Shown piece by piece: positions 18,182 through 27,644 of a stretch of DNA of 64,000 nt (position 1 is the stretch's first letter; each line of letters starts with the position of its first letter). Location: NCBI RefSeq assembly GCF_003952165.1, contig NZ_RXFT01000016.1:85643-149642 (forward strand), in the 5' to 3' direction. Both the position numbers and the translations under genes were made by a program. Under the pieces are notes generated by a model that saw only the letters and a program-made list of their open reading frames with translations, had not been told where the DNA came from and did no database searches. This DNA comes from Variovorax guangxiensis (GTDB lineage: Bacteria; Pseudomonadota; Gammaproteobacteria; Burkholderiales; Burkholderiaceae_C).

Positions 18182-20125
18182 TCACGTCAACGGTCTCTGC
18201 TCTGCACCCACGCGGCGGCGAAGCAGAAGACCGTTCTCGCTGTCCGAAGAAAGCCTGAGACGCTCAAAGGGCTTGAACGCCTCGGCGGGCTCTGTCGAGG
18301 TGGTGACGATGTACTGGAAGGCATCGCTTTCGCCCGATGCCACGTGGCCCAGCAGAGCCCACAGCATGGACTCGCTCATCTCCGCCTCTCGCGGCGAGTC
18401 ATGCAGAAGGAAGCCCGGATGAAGGCTTTCCGGAGAGGTGCTATCGATCAGGCAGGCAATGTCTCCGGCCAGTATTTCGAGCACCTTGAAGGTCGTCGAG
18501 TGCATGGGCCCCATCTGGAACGGGCGGTTGCGGTGCTTGTCGTCATCGCTGAGCAGGCCCCAGTGAAATGAGGGGAGTGACTTGGCGACAGACTGCATCG
18601 CGGCACTGATGACCTGGCGGCGCCCTTTCACGGCGTCGCGCTCTTTGTCGAGCTGGATTTGAAGCTGGCTATGGCGGCGCTGCGTCGATTCCAGTTGGCG
18701 CTCCAGCGTCGCGATCTCCGGTGAGGATGACTTGCCTGTGGCGATGTCTTCATAGAGTTCATAGTCCTCGATGGCATCGCTGAGAAGCTGGTCGGCGGAC
18801 AGGGACTGTGCATGCCTCGTGGTCAGCGCGGCATCCCGCTGGTCGATGGCTGTCAGTTGCTCATTCATGGGGACCGCTTCGGTCTCCAGTTCGGCCAGGC
18901 GGCGACGCAGGGGCAGCAGCTCGCTTTCAAGCGTCTCTTTGGCGCGCTGATGCTGTGTGATGCGTTGTTTTCGGTCAATCTGCGTCTGCTCGATCCGCGT
19001 CATCACGTGACTGCAGTCCCTCAGCAAACGGTTTCCTGCATCGCAGCGGGTGGGTAGCTGTTGCTGTAAAGACGATGCCTCTTTTTGGAGCCTATCTACC
19101 TCTTGTATGTCACCGTCCGCCAACGCTTCCATTTGCTTGATCTCATTGGTCAGAAGATCGATGCCAGCTTTCAGAGGCGCACGCTTTTCCATCCATGCCT
19201 GGCGCCGCGCCGCGAACTCTTGCCGCTCGGCATCGATGGTCAACAGTTCCTGTTGATAGGCCCCATGCCGCTGCTTGGCGATACCGATCAGATTCGGATG
19301 TTCAAGCAAACCATCTTGCCGGAACGGCGTTTGGGCTGAGACGTTCAGGCGGCGGGCCAACTGACGGCGAACGTGTTTCAGCAAGCGCCCGGGCTCCTCG
19401 CGCAGCGCTTGCAAATTTGCTTTGTGCTTTTCCAGCGCTTTGGCTGTGCCGTCCAGCTCGCGCAAAGTGGCGCCATCGGGCAGCAGGCCCAGCACGATCT
19501 GCATCAGCGCAGCAGGTGATTTGGCGGGCCAACTGAAGCCGGAGCCATCTGCGCGCCACTGGTAATAGTTCTGATAACGGGCGTTCTGATCGCGTGAGCA
19601 CCAGGCCAGAATCTGATGCCATTCGATGGACTGCTTGGACCCCGGCAGTTTCTGTACGGGCAGTATTTCCACCAGATGCCGCCGTAGCGCGGCCTGGTAG
19701 GCGGCGAATTCATTCTCAGCGCCATTGGCGGCCAGTTGCTGCCAGTCCGCCGTGCGCGATGCGCGGTAGTGCTTCTGGTGCAGCCACGGCTTGACCACTG
19801 TCCAGGTTTCACCACCCACGTGCACACGCGCGGCGACAGCGCCCTCTTTCAGTTCGCGGCTGTGCAACAATTCATCGCGCAAGGTGGAGCCATCGGACCA
19901 GAGTGGGTCATCCAGCACAAAGCGTAGCAACTGACAGAACGCAGTTTTGCCCACGCCGTGCCCGGAGCTGCCCGTGCCTGGTGGCGACACGATCAGGTTC
20001 AGCCCACGCCGCAAGGGGATTTCGCGCAAGGGCTGGGTAGCTGTGAGCGAGTCCAGCAGCCACAGCGTTTCCACCCACAGACGGGGCTTAACCGAGTTTA
20101 GTGCAGAGATGCTGACGTCGCTCAT
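18182..20125 (-). CDS. SMC/DUF2326-like coiled-coil ATPase
   Basis: 647 residues. N-terminal P-loop SSGHGVGKTAF near residue 55, a long coiled-coil middle (about 240-520, rich in Glu/Gln/Arg/Leu) and a C-terminal Walker B-like strand FLLHDSPREAEM followed by YIVTTST. The P-loop has Ser where the first Gly is usual. The SHGVGKT form and the HDSP Walker B resemble DUF2326/ABC-3C-type ATPases rather than Rad50. It starts 4 bases after the stop of the methyltransferase gene. Probable role: DNA-bound sensor or clamp of the defence complex. Confidence 0.75.
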   Translation of the reverse strand: MSDVSISALNSVKPRLWVETLWLLDSLTATQPLREIPLRRGLNLIVSPPGTGSSGHGVGKTAFCQLLRFVLDDPLWSDGSTLRDELLHSRELKEGAVAARVHVGGETWTVVKPWLHQKHYRASRTADWQQLAANGAENEFAAYQAALRRHLVEILPVQKLPGSKQSIEWHQILAWCSRDQNARYQNYYQWRADGSGFSWPAKSPAALMQIVLGLLPDGATLRELDGTAKALEKHKANLQALREEPGRLLKHVRRQLARRLNVSAQTPFRQDGLLEHPNLIGIAKQRHGAYQQELLTIDAERQEFAARRQAWMEKRAPLKAGIDLLTNEIKQMEALADGDIQEVDRLQKEASSLQQQLPTRCDAGNRLLRDCSHVMTRIEQTQIDRKQRITQHQRAKETLESELLPLRRRLAELETEAVPMNEQLTAIDQRDAALTTRHAQSLSADQLLSDAIEDYELYEDIATGKSSSPEIATLERQLESTQRRHSQLQIQLDKERDAVKGRRQVISAAMQSVAKSLPSFHWGLLSDDDKHRNRPFQMGPMHSTTFKVLEILAGDIACLIDSTSPESLHPGFLLHDSPREAEMSESMLWALLGHVASGESDAFQYIVTTSTEPAEAFKPFERLRLSSDSENGLLLRRRVGAEQRPLT

Positions 20126-20129
20126 AAGA

Positions 20130-23100
20130 CTACCCCTGCTTGCGTAACTCGTGGGACTGCACGGCCGATGTCGAACCGGCCAGCGTCTCTTTCAGCGCCG
20201 CCTCCCTCCGATCGCGGGCCTGGATCAAAGCGGTAGCCAATGACTGGGTGCGGTGATCGCCAATGACGTCGGCCAGCGCCTCCGGGTTGCGGATGGACAG
20301 GGGCGCGGTGATAGGAATGCCCAGCAGGTCATGCAGCCAGCCACGCATATGCCCCCAACGCTCCGTATTCACGGGTGCCAGCCAGGAAGGCAACACCTCG
20401 ACGGATGGTATGTTGTTGGGCAGCGGGGCCAACAGGATGAGCCGAAGGCGGCTGTCGTCGCACGGGCCGGCCTGTATGAGTACATCGCACACCAGGCCCG
20501 CCAACCAATCCTCGGCTTCGGAAGCCGGTGTGCCGCCCTTCAGATAGATAGGCAGCGGCACGGTGCGCCGCACCGGCTGGGGCGCCGGAATATTGACAGG
20601 GGGTTGCGCTCGCAGAGCGTCCCATGCCGCCAACACGAGCCTTTGCGTGCGGTATTCGCCCAGCTCGCGTAGCTCCTTATTCTTGAGCACGCGGAAGGTT
20701 TCGCTGGGGTAATCCTCGCCCATCACATCGGCGGGGTCGAGGATGTAGCGCAGTTCGTCTTGGGTGAGGCCGTAGAGCTTGGCGTAGTAGGCGTCGAGTT
20801 CGGCGCGTAGGATGGCGCGGCGGTCCGCATCGAAGGAAAAGGGCGGGCCGCCGTAGCCCAGGTCTTTGGCCCAGTCGACTAGGTCGTGAGCAACGTAGGT
20901 GAGTTCGAGTACCCGCGGGACGATATGGGCGAGATCGGCTTCGGTGTATCGGTCAGGGGGCAGGACAGGAAGCTGCTTGTAAATGAAATAGTTCATATGC
21001 GTGCCGCCCGTCTTGTGGCGAGCCACGAAGTCGAACACCAGCGCATCAAGGTTTCCCAGCAAGGCAGCAAACGGCCGCGAATCTTCACGCTCGGCAAACA
21101 ACATGAGTGGCAATTGGTTTCCGACCCCTACCACCGGCATCACCGACGCAATCACCGTGCGTTCGTTGGTGGCATTGGTAATGTCTCGCCAGCCCATCAA
21201 CCAGCCGTGCTGCGAACCCTTGTCGCTCAGGCGCTCTTCCACTTCACTGCGGTTGACCCAGTAACGCGGGGCGACGGTGAAATCCGCCGAGGCTTTTTCA
21301 ATGGCGGTGACGTCGCGGCTGCCGCCATCTTCCGCGTAGGTAGCCCAGCGGTGGTCGAACTGGTGGATGAGCTTGGCTTCATAAAGCGGTAGGCGATTGA
21401 GGGCAGGCGCGTCCTTGAACAGGTGGCTGTCATTCGACATGTGCAACATGGCCATGAACGAAATGCCCCACGGGTTTTGCGCGGGCCTCACGGTCATGGC
21501 CTGCTTGCCCTCGCCTGCGATCACAGCGTCACGCATCAGCACTGGCGCGGCGCGATAGAGTTTCTTAGTCAGCTCCGCGTCGCGCTCGCTACGGAACACC
21601 GGGCAGGTCAGCGTGTTAGGGTTGATTAGGCGGAATTCGTCGGGCGTGAGGGCGAAGCGGCGGCGCGGGTCGGTTAAATCCTCAACAGACAACAGGTAAT
21701 GCGCAAGATCGGCAGGGCCATCCGTTGCACCTATCGTCACGAGAGAAAACGGCGTGTCTGGATGAACCGAAGGGAAAATTCTTCTGGCGTTGTCGAAGCC
21801 AAATAGAGAAATCAGTTTCTGGTTGTTCACCAAGAACTGGAAGAATCTTTTCGTAGTGTCGTCGGTAGCAATGCCGGACGGAACGATGAAACCTCCTCGC
21901 CCTGTTGTTGAATGAATCTGCGAGATGGTCTCAGCAAACAGTGCATAGGTGTTCACATCCCCTATACCTGTGAGCGGATAGCGGCCACCGTCTTCTTCGT
22001 TGACGTGGGCAAACAGGCTGGCGGCTTCTGCGGTGCGGCGTGCGCTGATGAATTCGCGGTAGATACGCTGCTCGGCCTCGTCCTCGTGCGCTTCATGCGC
22101 CAACTCGGGGTAGAGGTGGCGCGCCAGCATGCCTTCGCCGAGCCACTGGATGCGCTGGGCACGCTCGGCCTTGTTGCGGGCATCAAACACGTCGCGATGG
22201 CGGGTGGCGAAGAATTCTTCCTCCTGCAGCTTGATGCGTTCCCACGGCGGATTGGCCAGTACGCAATCAAAGCCGCCTTGCGCGAACACTTGCGGAAAGG
22301 CCAGCGGCCAGTGGAACACGCGGGCTTCTGCGCAGGCTTGTTTGGCGGCGGCCAGCGCGGGCTGCTGGTCGGCGGGTAGTGCGCTGCCCAGCAGGGTGAG
22401 GTAGAGCGTGGAGGTGGTCGGGATGGCCTGGGCCATGCCTTCGGTCTTGGGCAGCAGGTAGGCGCCTAGCAGCAGGTCGGCGGCCAGGGCCAGGTGGTGG
22501 TTGCGTGCGTGGCGCAGGTATTGGTCCCATGCATTGGCCTTGGCGGCGATCTGCTGGGTGCTGTCTTCGGGTAGGGCTTCTAGCGCTTGCAGTTCGGCTA
22601 GGCCGCTGGCGTTGTCGAGGTGCAAGCGACTTTGCGGGCTGGTGCGCTCGACGTTCAGTTGCTTCAGTGCGTGGGCATTGGCTTTGGCCAGTTGCTTGCA
22701 GATGTCCTTGTCGTCGCCGCTGAGGGGCTTGAAGGCCTCCTTGGCAATGCCGCGTTCCAGCGCATGCAGGTCGGTCAGGCCCAGCAGGGCGTCGCCCACC
22801 TGCAGGTGGTGTTCGAGAAAGCCCAAGGGGCGGCCTTCCTCGTAGCCCTCCAGCCACAGGGCCATGCGCGCGAGTTCGATCGCCATGGGGTTGCGGTCCA
22901 CGCCGTAGATGCAGTGGGCCACCACTTCGCGCAGGGCATGACGGTAGTCCTGCGGCTTGATGGAGCCTTCCTGTCCGCCTTCGAGGCTACGCAGCTGTGC
23001 CAGCTTCTCCGCCAGGCGGCGGGCGGCGGCAAGCAGGAAGTGGCCGCTGCCGCAGGCGGGGTCGATGACGCGGATAGCCAGCAGGGCCCGCACGGGATCT

Positions 23101-24689
23101 GCGGGCTGGGCGGCCAGGCGCTGGTCGATGACGGGATCGAGCGCGCTGTAGATGAGCTGCTGTACCAGACTGTCGGGTGTGTAGTAGCTGCCGGTGAGCT
23201 TGCGGTCATTGCCGGCCACGGTGCTGGTGGTATTGCCTTCTGCATTGAGGCCGATGAAGCCGAAGCGGCGCGCAGGCAGATCGACTTCAGGTACGAGTTC
23301 GAGCAAGCTCTCGTACACGCTGCCCAGTTCTTCGGTGCCCATGTTGCGATAGTCGATGGGAGCCAGCGGCGCGCCGGGCTGCCTGGCCCAGCGCAGGCTG
23401 TGCATGGCGGCCAACAGGTCGGCGTTGCTGAGCTGGGCGGCGTCAAGCGCGGGGCATTGCGTAGGGGCGAACAGGCCACCCAGGGCGGGCAGGCCCAGGC
23501 GAGGTTGTCCGTGGGCCAGACCTTGGAAGACGATCTTGACGCCTTGCCAGAGGTCGTCGAAGCGGTTGCGGGCGCGGCGGCGCAGGGCCAGGTCGCGCAG
23601 GCGGGTGAGGGCGTAGCCCTGGGCGTAGGCTTGGGCTGCGGCGTGTTTGGCGCGCAGCGTGGCTTCGTCGTCGCTGGGCTGCGGGGCGCTGGGGATGAGG
23701 GCGCGCTCTTCGACGCTGAAGACGAAGATGAAGCGGTAGATGAGCCGCAACAATTGGGCGTAGTAGGCGTCCTTGCCCAGGCTGCCGTCTTGCAGGGCCT
23801 GGCGCAGAACGTTGTTGGCAGGGTGCTGCACGAAGCCCTGGCCCAGGGTGATGAGGGCTTGTGTGACGCCTCGGCGCAGGCCGTTGCGCACGCGGGTGCC
23901 TTCTTCCTGCCCGGCCTCGCGCCAGGCTTCCCATGCCAGCGGTGCAGAGCTGTCGTCAGTGCCCGGCAGCAGGCCGGCGCGGCTGGCGTGCAGCAGGCGC
24001 CAAGCGTAGGCGAATTCAGCCAGGCGCTGGCCGGCCAACAGGTCTTGCAGATCGATGTCGAGGTAACTGGGGCGCGTGAGGGTGGCGGCGTCACGCAACA
24101 GGCGCAAGGTTTTGCCGTTGCTGACCAAGGCCCAGTGGTGGTCGGGGCTGGCGTTAAGCAGTTCCTGCGCGAGCTGGAAGGCAGATTTTTTGCGGCTGCC
24201 GCTGTTGCCGCCGTCAGCGTGATGCACGGCGAAGCGGGGATGGGGTTCGTCCAGCCCCAGGGTGTGTGGGGCCACCACGATGGGGATGGCGTGGCTGAGC
24301 GCGCCTCCCGCGCCCGCCGGGCCGGTGGCCAGGTGGGTAATGGGGTAGTGCCGGTCGCCCACGGTGAGGCCAGCGCTGGCTGCTACCACAGGGTAGGCCA
24401 GTGCGTCGTGCAACAGTTCGGTGATGAAGCTGGCGCTGGCGTGCTGGGCGGGGACGTCGGTGCGCTCCAGCAGCGGGGCAAAAGCACGCCATTGGGCGCT
24501 GGCGATCTGGAAAGCGCGGCTGTATTCGTCCTTGAACTTGAGGCCCTTGGGCAGGCGGTAGTCGGCCTCGGTCTGCAGGCGGGCCAGGCCGAGGGCGGCT
24601 TTTTCCAGCACATCGGGCAGGAACAGGCCGCCCTCCAGCCGCAGGGTGGGCAGGTTGAGCGTAGTGGCGTGGCGGCGGACGCTTCTCAT
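20130..24689 (-). CDS. Large N6-adenine DNA methyltransferase (DrmMI/PglX-like)
   Basis: 1,519 residues. S-adenosylmethionine site DPACGSGHFLLAAA at about 541-554 and catalytic NPPWER at about 812-817 identify a class gamma N6-adenine methyltransferase. The about 500-residue N-terminal extension and C-terminal target-recognition-like region (FIYKQLPVLPP near 1240) match type IIL/BREX PglX/DISARM DrmMI proteins. Downstream of a DrmD-like helicase it probably marks self DNA. It could also have restriction activity of its own, but no nuclease motif is obvious. The gap to the upstream helicase gene is 60 bases. Confidence 0.88.
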   Translation of the reverse strand: MRSVRRHATTLNLPTLRLEGGLFLPDVLEKAALGLARLQTEADYRLPKGLKFKDEYSRAFQIASAQWRAFAPLLERTDVPAQHASASFITELLHDALAYPVVAASAGLTVGDRHYPITHLATGPAGAGGALSHAIPIVVAPHTLGLDEPHPRFAVHHADGGNSGSRKKSAFQLAQELLNASPDHHWALVSNGKTLRLLRDAATLTRPSYLDIDLQDLLAGQRLAEFAYAWRLLHASRAGLLPGTDDSSAPLAWEAWREAGQEEGTRVRNGLRRGVTQALITLGQGFVQHPANNVLRQALQDGSLGKDAYYAQLLRLIYRFIFVFSVEERALIPSAPQPSDDEATLRAKHAAAQAYAQGYALTRLRDLALRRRARNRFDDLWQGVKIVFQGLAHGQPRLGLPALGGLFAPTQCPALDAAQLSNADLLAAMHSLRWARQPGAPLAPIDYRNMGTEELGSVYESLLELVPEVDLPARRFGFIGLNAEGNTTSTVAGNDRKLTGSYYTPDSLVQQLIYSALDPVIDQRLAAQPADPVRALLAIRVIDPACGSGHFLLAAARRLAEKLAQLRSLEGGQEGSIKPQDYRHALREVVAHCIYGVDRNPMAIELARMALWLEGYEEGRPLGFLEHHLQVGDALLGLTDLHALERGIAKEAFKPLSGDDKDICKQLAKANAHALKQLNVERTSPQSRLHLDNASGLAELQALEALPEDSTQQIAAKANAWDQYLRHARNHHLALAADLLLGAYLLPKTEGMAQAIPTTSTLYLTLLGSALPADQQPALAAAKQACAEARVFHWPLAFPQVFAQGGFDCVLANPPWERIKLQEEEFFATRHRDVFDARNKAERAQRIQWLGEGMLARHLYPELAHEAHEDEAEQRIYREFISARRTAEAASLFAHVNEEDGGRYPLTGIGDVNTYALFAETISQIHSTTGRGGFIVPSGIATDDTTKRFFQFLVNNQKLISLFGFDNARRIFPSVHPDTPFSLVTIGATDGPADLAHYLLSVEDLTDPRRRFALTPDEFRLINPNTLTCPVFRSERDAELTKKLYRAAPVLMRDAVIAGEGKQAMTVRPAQNPWGISFMAMLHMSNDSHLFKDAPALNRLPLYEAKLIHQFDHRWATYAEDGGSRDVTAIEKASADFTVAPRYWVNRSEVEERLSDKGSQHGWLMGWRDITNATNERTVIASVMPVVGVGNQLPLMLFAEREDSRPFAALLGNLDALVFDFVARHKTGGTHMNYFIYKQLPVLPPDRYTEADLAHIVPRVLELTYVAHDLVDWAKDLGYGGPPFSFDADRRAILRAELDAYYAKLYGLTQDELRYILDPADVMGEDYPSETFRVLKNKELRELGEYRTQRLVLAAWDALRAQPPVNIPAPQPVRRTVPLPIYLKGGTPASEAEDWLAGLVCDVLIQAGPCDDSRLRLILLAPLPNNIPSVEVLPSWLAPVNTERWGHMRGWLHDLLGIPITAPLSIRNPEALADVIGDHRTQSLATALIQARDRREAALKETLAGSTSAVQSHELRKQG

Positions 24690-24749
24690 GGGCGTTGGTA
24701 ACGTGAGAACGGTTGGGTGCGCGGCTTCTGGTGCATGGCTTCGTTTGAG

Positions 24750-27635
24750 CTAAAGGGCATCGGGCAGCAGCACATAGACGCCCATCACATCCAGGGGCAG
24801 GCAGGGGTTGACGCTGTACTGGCCCACGTCACGTGCGGCTTCGCGCACGCGGCGGTGGTCGGCCAGCAGGGCCTGGGCGCGTTCGTGGGCCAGGGTCTGC
24901 AGGCGTTCGGGGTGGGCGGACAGAAATGCCAGGGCTAGAGCCACTTCGCGCGCCATGGCATCGCGCGGCAGGTTGCCGGTGGGTACGCATTCCAGCAACT
25001 GTGCCGTGGTGTCGTCGCTCAGCCATTCGGGCTGGCTGCGGCCGCGCACGGCCAGGGCGATGGTTTCCTCGGCCATCAACTGGTAGGGCTGGCGGCGGCG
25101 CACGTAGCCCAACTGGTGGCGCAGGCGCAGCAGCACGACAGTGGTGACCACGTCCACCGCATCGGTGATGGTGGCGGCGCAGCGTGCGGTGATGACCGAT
25201 TCGCCTTGCAGGGCGGTTTCGAGCAGGTGATCCGCCAGCACGGTGACGAGCGGGTGGCTACGGTGCAGGTCCGCGAAGTCCAGGTCCAGCGTGGTTTGCA
25301 TAGCCTTTATGGCGCCTTCGGGCACCAGGCCATCGTCGGCCAAGCGCTGGCGAAGGGCTTCGGGCAGGTGCTGGGTGGGCAAGCGGTAGCGGGTGTTGCC
25401 GTCGTTGCGCCGAGCGGCTTCCAGCGGAGCGCCCAGGCGGGCGCAGGCGCTTTGCACGAAGCGCAGCACGTCTTGGTTGCTGCCCAGGGCGGCTTGCTGT
25501 TTTTGCCATTCGGGCAGCACTTCGTCGGGCCGGATGCGGCGCTGGGCGAATACGGTGCGGTTGGCCTTGGCTTTTTCGAGTGCGTCGGTCCACTGGGTCT
25601 GCAGGGGGGCGAGCAGTTGCTCGGCATCGCCGAAGTCGAAACCACGCTGCAGACTGTCGGAGGAGATGCGCCTCACCAGTGCGGCTTTGACGAGTGCCTG
25701 GTTGATGCGCTGCTTGTCTTCGGGCATGGGCACGAGCACACCCAGTTCCTTCTGGATCGCTTCGCCCTTGCGCAGGATGACGTTGAGCACGAAACCATCG
25801 ACCGGGTTGTCGTGCCCGTAGAGCATGGTGCAGCGCACTTCGGGGGCCTGCTGGCCAAAACGGTCCACGCGCCCTTCGCGCTGTTCGTGGCGGGTGGGGT
25901 TCCAGGCCAGGTCGTAATGCACCACGGCGGTGAACAGGTGCTGGAGGTTGATGCCTTCGGAAAGGCAGTCGGTGGCAATGAGGATGCGGCCTGCCGGGGC
26001 GTCGCCGCCTTCCTCCATGCTTTCGACGCGGTCGCGGCGCTCTTCGGGGCTGAGTTCGCCGGTCACCACTTCCACCTGTGCTTGGGAAAAGTGCCTTTTC
26101 AGTTCACCGGTCACATAGTGCGCAGTGGCCACGTAGCGGCAGAACACCACGGGGGCGAAGCCGTCCTTCAGCAAGCCGTCCAGGTGGTCGATCAGTGCAG
26201 CAAGCTTGGGGTCGCCAGCTTTGCCAGAGAGGCGTTGAGCTTCGGCGATCAGAGCCTGGAGGCGGTTGGTGTCCTGCTGCGCGACATTCCACTGGCCAGC
26301 GGGTTCCAGATCGTTACCGACCAAGTCGTCGGCCTGGCCGTCGTGCAAGCGTTCGTCGTCCAGCGGATCGTCGAGTGCGTCATCGGATTGAGCCTGGGCG
26401 AAGTTGAGGCTTTTGCCTTCCAGCCGCGTGGTGAGGGCCTTGACGGCGGCAGCGGGCGACGAGGCCACGCAGCGCAGCATGGCCAGCGTGGCGTACCAGA
26501 TGAGGCGTGCACTGCCCGGCTGCTGGCTTTGCTCCACGGCTTCGGCCATTTCGCGGCAGTAGCTTTGCACGGCATCGAAGAAGGCGCCCCAGTCGCCGGT
26601 GAGCTGGTAGGTCAGTTCGGTTTTCATCCGGCGAGCAAAGCCCCGGCCGTCTTGGGTTTCTGCCTGCCATTCCACGATGTCCTTGCGGCGACGCTGCACG
26701 AAGTGCCGGGCCAGTTTCTGGCGCAGCGGGTCGTCGGCAGCGGTGCGGGACTGCAGCCGGGCAAAGGCAGGGTCGAGCAGAGAAAGCAGGTTGTAGAAGG
26801 CGACTTCATCGCCCGAATGGGGCGTGGCCGTGAGTAGGAGCAGATGGCGTTCGGCGTTTTTTGCCAGTCGTTGAAGCAGCTCAAAGCGCAGTTGCTTGCC
26901 CGTGCCGCTGCTGGCGCAGGTGTGGGCTTCGTCCACGACGATGCACTCGGGTGCAATGGAAAGGAAGTGCTCGCGGTGGCGCTCGCTCTTGATGTAGTCC
27001 AGACTGACCACGACCACGGGGTGGTGGTCAAACAGGCCTACACCGTGGGGCAGTGCACCTTCGATGCGGCTTGCGCTGGCCGAAGTGAGCGCAACGGCCT
27101 GGAGATTGAAACGGTTTTGCAACTCGCCCTGCCACTGCTCCACAAGGTGAGGCGGACAGAGCACGGCCAAACGAGTGATTTCGCCGCGGTCCATGAGTTC
27201 GCGCACGATGAGGCCAGCCTCGATGGTCTTGCCGATGCCCACATCGTCGGCGATGAGCAGGCGCACGGTGGTCAGGCGCAAGGCCATGAGCAGGGGCACC
27301 AGTTGGTAGGCACGGGGCTCCACGGCAATGTTGCCGAATGAGCGGAAGGGGCCGCCTCCCGAGCGCAGCTTGAGGCGCAGTGCATCGCGCAGCAGCAGCG
27401 CAGCCGCATGGTTGCCCGCTTGCTCGGGCTGAGGCCAGGCAAAGGTGGCTGGTTCTACCGGCGTGAATTCCAGCTCCGGAATGAGGGTGATGGCGTCTTC
27501 GTCTGCACCGCCCAGGGGGCGCAGACGCAGCAGATCTGCACTGTCGTCATGGCGGGTATCAGCAAGGATCACCCATTCGCGCCCACGGGCGCGCACCAGG
27601 TTGCCGGGCATGAAGTCGTGGGTCGCAGTGGTCAT
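24750..27635 (-). CDS. drmD: SNF2-like DEAD/DEAH helicase (DrmD-like)
   Basis: 961 residues. Superfamily 2 SNF2-type translocase: Walker A ADDVGIGKTIEAG (about 129-141), Walker B VDEAHTC (about 240), motif III TATPHSG, motif VI HEQREGRVDRFGQ. The N-terminal MPGNLVRARGREWVIL module is typical of the DISARM class 1 DrmD helicase family. The gene starts 9 bases after the stop of the large helicase gene and precedes the methyltransferase, the DrmD-DrmMI order of DISARM class 1. The symbol reflects family resemblance, not a full DISARM system. Confidence 0.85.
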   Translation of the reverse strand: MTTATHDFMPGNLVRARGREWVILADTRHDDSADLLRLRPLGGADEDAITLIPELEFTPVEPATFAWPQPEQAGNHAAALLLRDALRLKLRSGGGPFRSFGNIAVEPRAYQLVPLLMALRLTTVRLLIADDVGIGKTIEAGLIVRELMDRGEITRLAVLCPPHLVEQWQGELQNRFNLQAVALTSASASRIEGALPHGVGLFDHHPVVVVSLDYIKSERHREHFLSIAPECIVVDEAHTCASSGTGKQLRFELLQRLAKNAERHLLLLTATPHSGDEVAFYNLLSLLDPAFARLQSRTAADDPLRQKLARHFVQRRRKDIVEWQAETQDGRGFARRMKTELTYQLTGDWGAFFDAVQSYCREMAEAVEQSQQPGSARLIWYATLAMLRCVASSPAAAVKALTTRLEGKSLNFAQAQSDDALDDPLDDERLHDGQADDLVGNDLEPAGQWNVAQQDTNRLQALIAEAQRLSGKAGDPKLAALIDHLDGLLKDGFAPVVFCRYVATAHYVTGELKRHFSQAQVEVVTGELSPEERRDRVESMEEGGDAPAGRILIATDCLSEGINLQHLFTAVVHYDLAWNPTRHEQREGRVDRFGQQAPEVRCTMLYGHDNPVDGFVLNVILRKGEAIQKELGVLVPMPEDKQRINQALVKAALVRRISSDSLQRGFDFGDAEQLLAPLQTQWTDALEKAKANRTVFAQRRIRPDEVLPEWQKQQAALGSNQDVLRFVQSACARLGAPLEAARRNDGNTRYRLPTQHLPEALRQRLADDGLVPEGAIKAMQTTLDLDFADLHRSHPLVTVLADHLLETALQGESVITARCAATITDAVDVVTTVVLLRLRHQLGYVRRRQPYQLMAEETIALAVRGRSQPEWLSDDTTAQLLECVPTGNLPRDAMAREVALALAFLSAHPERLQTLAHERAQALLADHRRVREAARDVGQYSVNPCLPLDVMGVYVLLPDAL

Positions 27636-27644
27636 GCGGATGGC

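Noticed and set aside
22620..24701. 693-codon plus-strand frame opposite the methyltransferase
   Set aside because: Shadow of a high-GC gene; the minus strand has intact DPACGSG and NPPW motifs.
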